A stretch of DNA of 64,000 nucleotides from positions 2,914,001-2,978,000 of the forward strand of contig NC_016946.1 of NCBI RefSeq assembly GCF_000277125.1, read 5' to 3'. The stretch comes from Mycobacterium intracellulare ATCC 13950. Lineage in GTDB: Bacteria > Actinomycetota > Actinomycetes > Mycobacteriales > Mycobacteriaceae. Shown one piece after another: positions 25,192 to 36,176 of this stretch. The translations under genes were made by a program, and so were the position numbers. Each line of letters opens with the position of its first letter. Within the stretch, counting starts at the first letter, position 1. The notes under the pieces were generated by a model that saw only the letters and a program-made list of their open reading frames with translations, ran no database searches and was not told the origin of the DNA.

Positions 25192-26183
25192 CGCAGCGGA
25201 AGACCGGCGGCCGAATAGATCGCGTCGATCACGGTCATGTTGTCGATCGCGTCGTGCGGGGTCGTCTTGATCGGCGCGCCGCGCAGCACCGCCGCGGCGA
25301 AGGCATCCAGCTGATAGGCGTAGGAGGCGCGGCGGCCGAAGTGTTCGGTGCGTCTGCCCTTCGCCGACCGGACCGAGAGGCGGTGAAATGCCTGCGGCAT
25401 CACGGGATTCACGATGCGCAACTCGCCGCGTTCACCGATCACCCGGGCGCTGATCTGCAGTAAGCGCGGCGACCACATCGAGCAGCGCACCCGGCCGGTG
25501 TGGCCGGCCGGAAACCGCAGCTCGGCCGCCATGGCCCGGTCGACGCGCGCGTCACGCAACGTGGCGCGAGCGGACACGACTTCCGGGGACCGGCCGCCGA
25601 ACGTGCGCGCCATATGAACCGCGTAGCAGCCGGCATCCATGGTGGCACCGCCGGCGAGCGAGTAGTCGTAGCGGATGTCGGAGAACTTCGGCAGCGGGAA
25701 GCACAGCGCCGCCTCCACGCGTTCGAGCGTGCCCAACTCCCCGGAGGCGATGATGTCCTCGGCCCGCAGGGTCAGCGGGTGGTAGCGATAATGAAAGGCC
25801 TCCATCACCACGCGATCCGATCCGTCCGCCAGTTCGGCGATCTCGCGGGCCTCGATCGCGTTGGCGGTGAACGGCTTTTCGCACAGCACGTGCTTGCCCG
25901 CGGCCAGCGCCGCCCTGGTCCACCGGCCGTGCAGACCATTGGGCAGCGGGTTGTAGATCGCGTCGATGCCCGGGTCGGCAATCAGCGCGTCATAATCGCC
26001 GTGCACGGTCGCGATGCCGTGTTGCGCGGCGAAGGCCCGCGCGCGGGTCACGTCGCGGGCGGCCACGGCGGCGACGACGACGTCCGCATTCTCCTTGGCG
26101 GGGTTGATCAACGCCATCGGCGCAATGCGCGCCGCCCCCAAAATGCCGATCCGCAACGGGTTTTCGCGCTTTGGCGCCGTCAT
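25179..26183 (-). CDS. Gfo/Idh/MocA family oxidoreductase
   Basis: A 334-aa protein with the N-terminal NAD(P) fold RIGILGAARIAP, the family hallmark HVLCEKPFTANA (Glu-Lys-Pro) at about residues 95-106, and FHYRYHPL and AGGATMDAGCYAVH in the C-terminal substrate domain. It resembles glucose-fructose oxidoreductase and dihydrodiol dehydrogenase-type members. The start is ATG 26183, overlapping the stop of the FAD monooxygenase gene (ATGA). Pairing with a monooxygenase suggests a dihydrodiol or cyclic alcohol substrate, but this is inference. Confidence 0.9.
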   Translation of the reverse strand: MTAPKRENPLRIGILGAARIAPMALINPAKENADVVVAAVAARDVTRARAFAAQHGIATVHGDYDALIADPGIDAIYNPLPNGLHGRWTRAALAAGKHVLCEKPFTANAIEAREIAELADGSDRVVMEAFHYRYHPLTLRAEDIIASGELGTLERVEAALCFPLPKFSDIRYDYSLAGGATMDAGCYAVHMARTFGGRSPEVVSARATLRDARVDRAMAAELRFPAGHTGRVRCSMWSPRLLQISARVIGERGELRIVNPVMPQAFHRLSVRSAKGRRTEHFGRRASYAYQLDAFAAAVLRGAPIKTTPHDAIDNMTVIDAIYSAAGLPLRYPV

Positions 26184-27415
26184 GGTGCCGCACCGGGCGG
26201 CCGGCGGGCGGCGAAGCCCGGCGCATGCTCGGGCCGGATCCCCACTCCGACGAAGTAGGCCGGCACGACCGAGAGCCACGGCAGTCGCCGGACGACGCCG
26301 AGAACCCACCGCGGCGGGCTGGGATCCGCGCCGCGAAACACCGCCCGCACCAGCGCGGCCTGCAGCACGCGCTGGCCCGCCTGGGTCAAAACGGTGGCAA
26401 CGGCGCGGCGGCGGCGCACAGCGGCCAGGTCGCGGCCGGTGACCCGGTGCCGGCGCAGCGGTTCGGCCAGCAGGGTGGCGGCCGCGACGGCGTCCTGGAT
26501 CGCCAGGTTGATGCCGACACCGCCGAGCGGCGACATCGCGTGCGCGGCGTCGCCGATGCACAGCAACCCGTCGGTGTGCCAGCGGCGCAGCCGATTCACG
26601 CGCACGTCGAGGTGCTTGACCTCGTCCATGGATTCGAGCGCCGCCACCGACTCGGGCATGTCGGGCAGCAGCGCACCCACGTCGCGGCGGAAGGCCTCGA
26701 CCCCCCGCGCGCGCAGTTGGGCGTCGCCGCCCTTGGGCCCCAGGTAGGCGATCTGGTTGTAGCCCTCGCGCGGGATGACGGCCAGCGCCTTGCCCGACCC
26801 GATGCGCGGCAGGAACGAGTGGTCCGCGGCGCCGTCGCGTGGCAGCTTGAACCACCACACGTCGAAGTTCACCGGGTATTCGTGGGCGGTGAGTCCGGCC
26901 TCCTGCCGCACGATCGACCAGCGGCCGTCGCAGGCCACCGTCAACTCGGCCCTGAGTTCGCCCGGCCCGTCGGGTCCGTCGTAGCGCACGCCCACGACCC
27001 GGCCGCCGTCGCGCAGCAGGCCGGTGACCTCGCTGCGCATCCGCAGGGTGAAACTCGGTTCGGCCCGGGCCGCCTCGGCGAGCAGGTTGAGCAGGTCCCA
27101 TTGCGGGACCATGGCGATGTAGCGATGGGGTTGGCGGAGCCGTTCGAAGTCGAGGTAGGTGACCGAGTGCCCGTTGGATTCGAAGGTGCCCCGGCGGAGT
27201 TTGCTGAACGGCAATCGCGCGAACCGCTCCCCCAGGCCCAGCTCGTCGAGCAGCCGCAGCGTCGTGGGATGCACGGTGTCGCCGCGAAAATCGCGCAGGA
27301 AGTCACCGTGCTTTTCCAGCAGGGTGACCTCGACACCGGCCCGGGCCAGCAACAGCCCGAGGACCATTCCCGCCGGGCCACCGCCGACGACCGCGCAGGT
27401 GGTTGTTTCGACCAT
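26180..27415 (-). CDS. FAD-dependent aromatic-type monooxygenase
   Basis: About 411 aa from the ATG at 27415 (a TTG precedes it). It has the p-hydroxybenzoate hydroxylase fold: VVGGGPAGMVLGLLLARAG binds the FAD ADP part at residues 8-26, a DG motif occurs as ACDGRWS, and the second FAD motif is GLLCIGDAAHAMSPLGGVG. The C-terminus ends in a hydrophobic then Pro/Ala-rich tail. Members hydroxylate phenols, quinones or tetracycline-like molecules with NAD(P)H. The gene is coupled to the Gfo/Idh/MocA gene downstream. It follows the sulfatase gene by 31 bases on the same strand, so all three may be cotranscribed. Confidence 0.92.
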   Translation of the reverse strand: MVETTTCAVVGGGPAGMVLGLLLARAGVEVTLLEKHGDFLRDFRGDTVHPTTLRLLDELGLGERFARLPFSKLRRGTFESNGHSVTYLDFERLRQPHRYIAMVPQWDLLNLLAEAARAEPSFTLRMRSEVTGLLRDGGRVVGVRYDGPDGPGELRAELTVACDGRWSIVRQEAGLTAHEYPVNFDVWWFKLPRDGAADHSFLPRIGSGKALAVIPREGYNQIAYLGPKGGDAQLRARGVEAFRRDVGALLPDMPESVAALESMDEVKHLDVRVNRLRRWHTDGLLCIGDAAHAMSPLGGVGINLAIQDAVAAATLLAEPLRRHRVTGRDLAAVRRRRAVATVLTQAGQRVLQAALVRAVFRGADPSPPRWVLGVVRRLPWLSVVPAYFVGVGIRPEHAPGFAARRPPGAAP

Positions 27416-27445
27416 CAACGCCCCAGCATAGGTGGCGACCGCTCG

Positions 27446-30149
<2,704 letters not shown>

Positions 30150-30152
30150 GGT

Positions 30153-30974
30153 TCAGTACTCGAAACGATTGAGCACGTCGTAGCCGCGCCCGCCGATCAC
30201 CCACGTCAGCGCGTAGATCATCCGCACCGCGGCCGACGGGATGTGCTCGTAGCCGGCCAGCGCGGGCGTCTGCTCGAGGAACCGCAGCCGGGGATGCCAG
30301 GCCGCAAGACGGCGCGCGTCGCGGATGCCCCAGGTGATGATGCCCCTGGTGAAGACCTTGGACAGCAACGGGGCCAGGGCCGACAGCGTATCGAAATGCA
30401 TTTCACCGCCGGGGAATCGGTCGATCAGGCGCTGCAGCAGCCGCCGGACTTCCTCTTCGTGCAGATACATCAGCAGGCCCTCGGCGACGACCAGGGTGGG
30501 ACGCCCGGCGGGGACGTCGTCCAGCCACCGCAGCTCGGTCACCGACGAGCCGATCATCCGGTAGCGCTCGGTGTCGTCGTAGAGTTGCCGCCGCAGCCCG
30601 ATGACGCTGGGCTGGTCGACGTCGAACCAGGAAACCGACGGCGGTAGGTCGAGCCGGAAGGCCCTGCCGTCAAGGCCGCAACCCAGGTGCAGGACAACGG
30701 CGTCGGGATGGCGGGAGAGGAAATCGGCGCACCAGTCGTCGAACTTCTTGGCGCGCAGCGCGACCAGGTATTGGTTCGAGGCGGGCATGGTGCTCCGGCG
30801 CATGCGCTTGAAGTCGTAGCTGATCCGGTCCACCGCGTCCGCGGCGACCGTGTCGCCCAGAATCGGCCGCTTCGAACGGCTTTCGCATGCGCGCAGATAC
30901 AGTGTGACGAGATTCGTCCATTCCACCGATCCCCAGGCGACCGAGCTGAAATCGACTTTGTCCGTTGCGGTCAT
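30153..30974 (-). CDS. Leucine carboxyl methyltransferase (PPM/TcmP-like) family protein
   Basis: About 273 aa from ATG 30974. It shows the class I SAM fold typical of the LCM/TcmP family: VLHLGCGLDGRAFRLD binds SAM, WFDVDQPSVI carries the acidic residue at strand 2, and VAEGLLMYLHEEEVRRLL is the family signature near strand 4. Members O-methylate carboxylates of polyketides or proteins. It overlaps the regulator gene by 4 bases (ATGA), so it is cotranscribed and probably controlled by it. A methyltransferase with its own regulator suggests inducible detoxification or modification of a small molecule (inference). Confidence 0.88.
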   Translation of the reverse strand: MTATDKVDFSSVAWGSVEWTNLVTLYLRACESRSKRPILGDTVAADAVDRISYDFKRMRRSTMPASNQYLVALRAKKFDDWCADFLSRHPDAVVLHLGCGLDGRAFRLDLPPSVSWFDVDQPSVIGLRRQLYDDTERYRMIGSSVTELRWLDDVPAGRPTLVVAEGLLMYLHEEEVRRLLQRLIDRFPGGEMHFDTLSALAPLLSKVFTRGIITWGIRDARRLAAWHPRLRFLEQTPALAGYEHIPSAAVRMIYALTWVIGGRGYDVLNRFEY

Positions 30975-31450
30975 CGCTGCTTCCTCTTCGCGCGGTATTC
31001 GGTCCACATTTCCATGAGCTGGTCGCGGTAGGCCCGCGTGCAGAACTCGCAGAAATCGCGGAAGTCCTCCACGCGTTGCCGTTGTTCGGCGCGGTCCTCG
31101 TCCAGCACGGACAGCGCGAATTCGGCGGGTTCGATCCCCAGCCGCATCAGGGACAGCTGGGTTTCCAGCACGCTGGTGAACCCGCCCGGCGTGACCCGGT
31201 AGAGGTGCTGGCGGTTCGGGCTCGGCAACCGCTCGACCATGCCACCTTCGAGCAGTTGCCGGGCGACGGTGCTGATCGACGCCTTGCTCACGGACAACGC
31301 GGCGGCCAGCGCGGTCAGCGACTGCTGCGGCGGATCGCAGATCAGCAGCCACCCGTAGACCCGGCCCATGGTGCGGGTGGCGCCCAGCAACTCGAAGAAC
31401 AGCCCGAGGCGGTCGACGAACTCGGCCTCGTCCGGCGACATACGCTCCAT
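30971..31450 (-). CDS. GbsR/MarR-type winged-helix regulator
   Basis: A 159-aa protein. The winged-helix part is ALAAALSVSKASISTVARQL, followed by the wing GGMVERLPSPNRQHLYRVTP. The start of the protein (FVDRLGLFFELLGATRTMGR) is typical of the GbsR subgroup of MarR proteins. The C-terminal helices would form the dimer. It leads a two-gene operon with the methyltransferase, and a near-perfect 20-bp inverted repeat ends 6 bp before its ATG, so it very probably represses itself. Confidence 0.88.
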   Translation of the reverse strand: MERMSPDEAEFVDRLGLFFELLGATRTMGRVYGWLLICDPPQQSLTALAAALSVSKASISTVARQLLEGGMVERLPSPNRQHLYRVTPGGFTSVLETQLSLMRLGIEPAEFALSVLDEDRAEQRQRVEDFRDFCEFCTRAYRDQLMEMWTEYRAKRKQR

Positions 31451-31456
31451 CCCGTT

Positions 31457-31476
31457 CGTTCAGTACGTACTAAACG
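31457..31476. promoter_or_regulatory. Operator of the GbsR/MarR regulator
   Basis: CGTTCAGTACGTACTAAACG is an inverted repeat with 9 of 10 base pairs matched and a perfect AGTACGTACT core at 31462-31471. It lies 6 bp upstream of the regulator ATG at 31450. No other copy was noticed in the window. Confidence 0.65.
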
Positions 31477-31543
31477 TAACTTATACGAAGCGGGACGCTG
31501 GCGGAACCCCCCGCCGGTGATCAAGGGGTCTGGGTTGCCGGGC

Positions 31544-32812
31544 TCAGAACGCCTCGGGGTCGCGCTGCACGGCGGCGGGCACCGGGTGCCGATACAGGCG
31601 GGATGCGTTCTCCCAGCTGAACTTCCGGATGACGTCGGACGGCAGGTCGCCGATCTGTTCGTGGATGGCCTGCTGGGTGTGCGGCCACGTCGAGTCGCAA
31701 TGCGGGTAGTCGGCTTCCAGCATGATGTTGTCGACGCCGATCCGGTCGCGCTGCACGAACGACGACTTGTCCTCGACCGCGCAGAACCAGAAGTTGCGGA
31801 CCAGCACCTCCGCGGGGGTCAGGCGCTCGCCGAGCGCTTGCCAGGTGCCGTACATCGCGTGATAGCTGAGCATGTGGTCGAGGCGGTCGAGCAGTCCTGC
31901 CACCCAACCGATTCCGCCTTCGGACAGACAGATCTTCAGGTCGGGGAACCTGCTGGGCAGCCCCGAGTACAACCAGTCGACCGCCGCGGAGATGGCGTAG
32001 GCGAAAAACAGCACGCCCTGCACGTCCGGCGGCGCGTCCGCGGTGGTGGACGGCGACGACCCGGACGATCCGATGTGCAGGTTGACCACGGTGCCGGTCT
32101 CGGCGCACGCGGCCATCATCGGATCCCAGTGGTCGGTGTGGATGCTCGGCAGGCCGAGCATCGCCGGATTCTCGCTGAACGTCACGGCGTGAAAGCCGCG
32201 GTCGGCGTTCTCGTAGATCATCTTCGCGCCGAGCTCGGGGTCGAGCAGCCACGGCAACTGGCAGGGAATGATGCGGTCGGGATACGAGCCCGCCCAGACG
32301 TCGAAATGCCAGTCGTTCCAGGCGCGAACGCAGGCGAGCGCGAGGTCGCGATCGGTGGTCACCTGCTGCAGCCGCTGTCCGGCGAAGCCGGGCAGAAACG
32401 AGGGGAAGTTGAGCGAGGCGTAGATCCCGTTGAGGTCCATATCCTTGACGCGCTCGTGGATATCCCATGCGCCCCTGCGCATCTCGTCGAATCGGACGGG
32501 TTCGAAGCCGTACTCCGCCACCGGCCGCCCGACCACCGCGTTGAAGCCGACGTTGGGCAGTTCCCGGCCGTCGTACACCCAGGTCTGGCCCCCGGCGTCG
32601 GTGTCGACGACTTTGGGCGCACGGTCGGCGAACTTTCGGGGCAGCCGGCCGGCGAAGGTGTCGGGGGGTTCGACGATGTGGTCGTCGACCGAGATGACGG
32701 TGTAGCGGCGTCGCGCCCGGGGCGGATCGGGCAGGAAGGTGACCGAACGTTCGGTGCCGGTCTTCGCCGTGGTGAAGTTCAGGTCGGTGGCCAGCTCGTC
32801 GATCGATTTCAC
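31544..32812 (-). CDS. Amidohydrolase-2 (ACMSD-like) family protein
   Basis: A 422-aa TIM-barrel protein with a GTG start at 32812. The metal region reads VISVDDHIVEPP (one His where DxHxH is usual). VNLHIGSSG gives a second His and EADYPHCDSTWP the conserved Asp, matching the layout of the product at 10178-11353 with an N-terminal extension of about 35 residues. These mycobacterial proteins group with decarboxylases and hydrolases of ring-cleavage products. It follows the class II aldolase gene by 19 bases and is the last gene of the ligase/aldolase cassette. Reaction unknown. Confidence 0.86.
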   Translation of the reverse strand: MKSIDELATDLNFTTAKTGTERSVTFLPDPPRARRRYTVISVDDHIVEPPDTFAGRLPRKFADRAPKVVDTDAGGQTWVYDGRELPNVGFNAVVGRPVAEYGFEPVRFDEMRRGAWDIHERVKDMDLNGIYASLNFPSFLPGFAGQRLQQVTTDRDLALACVRAWNDWHFDVWAGSYPDRIIPCQLPWLLDPELGAKMIYENADRGFHAVTFSENPAMLGLPSIHTDHWDPMMAACAETGTVVNLHIGSSGSSPSTTADAPPDVQGVLFFAYAISAAVDWLYSGLPSRFPDLKICLSEGGIGWVAGLLDRLDHMLSYHAMYGTWQALGERLTPAEVLVRNFWFCAVEDKSSFVQRDRIGVDNIMLEADYPHCDSTWPHTQQAIHEQIGDLPSDVIRKFSWENASRLYRHPVPAAVQRDPEAF

Positions 32813-32831
32813 GCGTCAAACTCCTTGTGGC

Positions 32832-33605
32832 TCAAGTCAGGACGTCGGGGTCGGCCTTGATCGTCATCCGCGCGGCCCCGGCCCAGTACACGTCGGCGGC
32901 CCGTTCGATCAGCGAGCGTTGCATGCCGGCCATGTCCGACCACCGCATGGCCACCGGCTGCTTGCCGGTGAGCATGACGTCGTAGGCCAGCTTGCACACC
33001 CGTTCGATCGAGGCCGCGCGGTAGACGGCCTCGGCCAGGTTGCGGCCGGTCGCGATGACGCCGTGGTTGGCCAAGATGGTCAGGTTGGCCCCGCCGATGC
33101 GGGCCGCGAGATCCGCGGCGCGAGTGGGGCTGTCGATCTCGCCGTCGTAGGTCTCGACCAGGCACAGGTCGTCGAGGAACAGCGACCCAGTCTGGTGCAC
33201 CAGCTCCGGCAGCCTGCCCAGCGCGGCGAGCACGCATACGTAGTACGGGTGGTTGTGGATGACCACGCGGGCGTCGTCGCGGACGCGGTGCAGTTCGGTG
33301 TGGATGTGGATGGCCGGGGTGACGTCCCAGCGGCCGCGGACCACGCGCGCGTCGGCGTCCACCACGCAGATGTCGGAGGCGCTGACCTCCTGCCACCACA
33401 GGCCCCAGGGATTGACGAACATGTTCGTCTGGCCGTCGAGCTGCCAGGTGATGTGTCCGGCCATGTTCTCGGCGAAGCCGATGCCGGCGAGGTGGCGGAA
33501 CGCGATGGCGAGCGCCTGCTCGTGGGACAGCTCGACGCCGATCGGCGGAACCACTGACGGCGCCCAGACTTCCAGCCCGCCACGGCGTGCATCAGGTGCG
33601 TTCAT
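32832..33605 (-). CDS. Class II aldolase/adducin family protein
   Basis: About 257 aa from ATG 33605. GTG 33629 upstream is possible but would overlap the ligase more. The zinc site is visible as HIHTELH, then VIHNHPYYV, with a third His in ILANHGVI. NMAGHITWQLDGQ carries the phosphate- or carboxylate-binding loop. Members are zinc aldolases, decarboxylases or dehydratases (fuculose aldolase, HpaI-type hydroxy-acid decarboxylase, HMP-P synthases). The ligase stop overlaps its start by 14 bases. Together with the ligase and amidohydrolase it suggests a small degradation cassette. Confidence 0.88.
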   Translation of the reverse strand: MNAPDARRGGLEVWAPSVVPPIGVELSHEQALAIAFRHLAGIGFAENMAGHITWQLDGQTNMFVNPWGLWWQEVSASDICVVDADARVVRGRWDVTPAIHIHTELHRVRDDARVVIHNHPYYVCVLAALGRLPELVHQTGSLFLDDLCLVETYDGEIDSPTRAADLAARIGGANLTILANHGVIATGRNLAEAVYRAASIERVCKLAYDVMLTGKQPVAMRWSDMAGMQRSLIERAADVYWAGAARMTIKADPDVLT

Positions 33606-35205
33606 GACCAGCCTCCATCCTGGCTCCAATATCCTCGCGAAGTCGGCCTTTGGCTATCTTTCCGCCCGACGAGCGGGGCAATTCGTCGAGAACGATGAGG
33701 CGCTCGGGCAGCAGTTCCTTGGAAACTCCCAGCGCCAGCAGGTGTTCGACGAGCTGGGGAAGGTCGATGGTGGCGGAGCCGGTGAGTTCGGCGTAGAGGC
33801 AGACCTTTTCGCCGAACACCGGATCGGGCATGGCGACCGCGGCGGCCACCGCGATGGCGGGGTGGGTGGTCACGGCGTCTTCGACCTGGCTTGCGCTGAT
33901 GTTCTTGCCGCCACGGACGATGAAGTCGGAGGTGCGCCCGGTGACCCGCAGATAGCCGTCCGCGTCGATTTCACAGATGTCGCCCATGCGCATCCACCCG
34001 TCGGGGGTGAACAGCTTGTCGTGGTCGGTGCCGCCGAGGTAACCGAGGCTGGTCGCCGGGCCCCGGCACGCGGGCTGGCCCCGACCCGTGTCGGTCACGT
34101 CGCGGTCGCCGTCGAAGAGGCGGACCGACATTTCGGGGATGATGCGGCCCCCGGTGCGCAGCCGCCGTTCGCGGGAGTCGTCGACAGTGGTCGCGCTGAG
34201 CATCCCCGTTTCGTTCGAGCCGAAGAACTGCAGGATCTTGGCGCCGGTGAGTTCCTCGAATTCGGCCGCCGGGCGATACGGCAACGCCTCGCCGCCGGTG
34301 TAGACGACGCGCAGCGAGCTCAGGTCGCGTTCGCGGCTGGCCGGGTCCGCCATCAGCATGGTCAATTGTGTGCTGACGCAGCATAATACGGTGACCCTGT
34401 GCCGGGCGATGGCCTCGCAGGTGGCTTTGGTGGTGAACCGGTCCAGGAGCACCGCGGTGGCGCCGAGGTAGATCGGTGTGGTGTGGCTGGTCCAGAGCCC
34501 GAACCCGAACGGCGTGGGTATCACCGGCAAAAAGACGTCGTCCGGCGCCAGCAGCCCATTGGCGACGGCCTTCTGGTGGAAGTAATGCCAACGGTTCTGG
34601 GTGTGCACGACACACTTGGGCAGCCCCGTGGTCCCGGAGGTGGAATTGATCAGGAAAACGTCGTCGGGGCCGAGGCGGGCGTCGGTCGTGAGCGCGGTGG
34701 GTTTTGCGCCGACGTCCAGGCGAAGGGTCCGGTCCAGCAGCAGCGCCGGCAGCCCGAGTTCATCGGCGACGCCCGCGGCGGCCTCGCGGTGGGGCTCATC
34801 GCTGATCAGGGCCTTCGGCTGGGCGCTGCGCAGTATCGCTGTGGCCTCGCGGGTGCCGGCCCGTGCGCCGACGCCGACGACCACCGCCCCGCAGCGTTCG
34901 ATGGCGACGAACAGGGCGTGGATGGCCGCGGAGTCACGGTGCCATACCGCGACCCGGTCCCCGCGCGTGACGCCGGCACCGGCCAGGGACTGCGCCAAAC
35001 GTGTTGCGGCGTCGTCGAATTCACGCCATGTCAGCGACGCTTCGGGGTGGTCGACATAGGCGAGGCGGTTTGGGGTTTGCGCGGCGTTGCGGCGCACGGC
35101 GTCCGACAGCGTCGTATCGCACCACCAGCCGGCCTCGCGAAACCGGGCCGGGTCCTGTTCGGAGAATGCCGGCGACGACTCGATATCCAGCCCGCCGACG
35201 CTCAT
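33592..35205 (-). CDS. AMP-dependent acyl-CoA synthetase/ligase
   Basis: A 537-aa ANL-superfamily enzyme starting at ATG 35205. The P-loop-like motif is INSTSGTTGLPKCV, A5 is FFGSNETG, A7/A8 is GWMRMGDICEID then GRTSDFIVRGGKN, and the catalytic Lys is in SSGGKIAKGRL near the C-terminus. It should adenylate a carboxylic acid and load CoA. It reads into the class II aldolase and amidohydrolase genes with overlap, so it probably supplies their CoA-thioester substrate. A -10-like TATCAT (minus strand) about 10 nt upstream suggests a short leader. Confidence 0.92.
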   Translation of the reverse strand: MSVGGLDIESSPAFSEQDPARFREAGWWCDTTLSDAVRRNAAQTPNRLAYVDHPEASLTWREFDDAATRLAQSLAGAGVTRGDRVAVWHRDSAAIHALFVAIERCGAVVVGVGARAGTREATAILRSAQPKALISDEPHREAAAGVADELGLPALLLDRTLRLDVGAKPTALTTDARLGPDDVFLINSTSGTTGLPKCVVHTQNRWHYFHQKAVANGLLAPDDVFLPVIPTPFGFGLWTSHTTPIYLGATAVLLDRFTTKATCEAIARHRVTVLCCVSTQLTMLMADPASRERDLSSLRVVYTGGEALPYRPAAEFEELTGAKILQFFGSNETGMLSATTVDDSRERRLRTGGRIIPEMSVRLFDGDRDVTDTGRGQPACRGPATSLGYLGGTDHDKLFTPDGWMRMGDICEIDADGYLRVTGRTSDFIVRGGKNISASQVEDAVTTHPAIAVAAAVAMPDPVFGEKVCLYAELTGSATIDLPQLVEHLLALGVSKELLPERLIVLDELPRSSGGKIAKGRLREDIGARMEAGHERT

Positions 35206-35266
35206 TCGGTCAATGATAGGAAAGCGACGCGGGGCCCGGTCTCGCTCCCGCCGAGAAACAGCCGGG

Positions 35267-35560
35267 CTAGGGATTCCTCGGGGCGGGAGTGGAGCGCTGC
35301 GTCTTGGCGGGAACATTCGGAGGGTGGGCCCGCGGCTTGTGGCAGTTATGCAGGCACCCGCAATTGAGGCCGATGATGCACCCGTTTCCACCGGTGGGTT
35401 GCACGCCGTCGGGATCGCTTTGCGAAACGGGCAGGGGGCTGGACAAAGCTGCTGACGTTGTCGGTCCTGTCGCGCTGCCGGCCGAGGAGCCCAGCGCGAG
35501 GACGAACGCGGCCACCCCCGCGCAGAACGTGGCTCCTGTTCTTTCGTTTCGGCTCCCCAC
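35267..35560 (-). CDS. Small secreted Cys/His-rich protein (leaderless GTG start)
   Basis: A 97-aa product. The only usable start is GTG 35560, since an in-frame stop lies just upstream. There is no Shine-Dalgarno, but TACACT (minus strand, 35569-35574) ends 8 nt before the GTG, as expected for a leaderless mRNA. A signal peptide is plausible (RTGATFCAGVAAFVLALG, then SSAGSA). The mature part has the cluster GCIIGLNCGCLHNCHK: four Cys and two His within 16 residues, which could form disulfides or bind a metal. A Pro-rich tail follows. Third-codon GC is high. No family recognised; it could be a metal-binding or disulfide-rich secreted peptide. Confidence 0.5.
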   Translation of the reverse strand: MGSRNERTGATFCAGVAAFVLALGSSAGSATGPTTSAALSSPLPVSQSDPDGVQPTGGNGCIIGLNCGCLHNCHKPRAHPPNVPAKTQRSTPAPRNP

Positions 35561-35645
35561 GGGGCGCGAGTGTAGTTAGCCGAATGGAGATACACGGGAC
35601 GCGCGCGCACCCGCAAGGACACTCCAAGGAGTCACCAAGAATCCT

Positions 35646-36176
35646 CTAAGGCCCGTCGCCGGGGCGTTGATTCGTTGCCCGGGGCGCCATTTCCCGCGCC
35701 CGGGTCCGCTGCCGCGCCCTTGCCGTCCGGATGGCATAGGCTGCGGCGCTGACCGCGAACATCGCCGCGGTCAACAACAGCCACCGACCCAGGAATGGGT
35801 CCTGGGTCTGGCCGGTCGCCGCCCGGTACGTGGCGCCGCCCTGCCTGATGATGCCGGGAAGGAACACCAGCAGCGTGAGGCCCGCCCCCAGCGCGGGCAC
35901 CCGGAGATGGTTGAGCACGGGCACGTCGGGACCGGGGCGCGGCGCTCGGCGGGACAGCAGCCGGTCGAGGCCCGCGTAGACCGGGAACAACACCAGATCG
36001 TGGGCGACGACGGCCCCGGCGAACCACACGACGATCGACTGCCACCACACGTCGGGGTTCCACAGCGTGGCCGGTTTGACCGTGGCGACCACGTAGCCCA
36101 GCACCGCGAATCCGGCGATCATCGTCAGCAGGTGCAGCGGGTGGGACCCGTAGAGCCTCGCGAACGCGTTACGCAT
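35646..36176 (-). CDS. Integral membrane protein, partner of the molybdopterin oxidoreductase
   Basis: About 176 aa from ATG 36176, overlapping the stop of the preceding oxidoreductase gene by 8 bases, so translation is coupled. Four TM helices are likely: LLTMIAGFAVLGYVVATV; WWQSIVVWFAGAVVAHDLVL; LRVPALGAGLTLLVFLPGII; LLLTAAMFAVSAAAYAI. The tail is basic. No cofactor motif is clear, although His residues in the first and second helices could be functional. It probably assists or anchors the neighbouring cytochrome b/molybdopterin enzyme. Confidence 0.75.
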   Translation of the reverse strand: MRNAFARLYGSHPLHLLTMIAGFAVLGYVVATVKPATLWNPDVWWQSIVVWFAGAVVAHDLVLFPVYAGLDRLLSRRAPRPGPDVPVLNHLRVPALGAGLTLLVFLPGIIRQGGATYRAATGQTQDPFLGRWLLLTAAMFAVSAAAYAIRTARARQRTRAREMAPRATNQRPGDGP

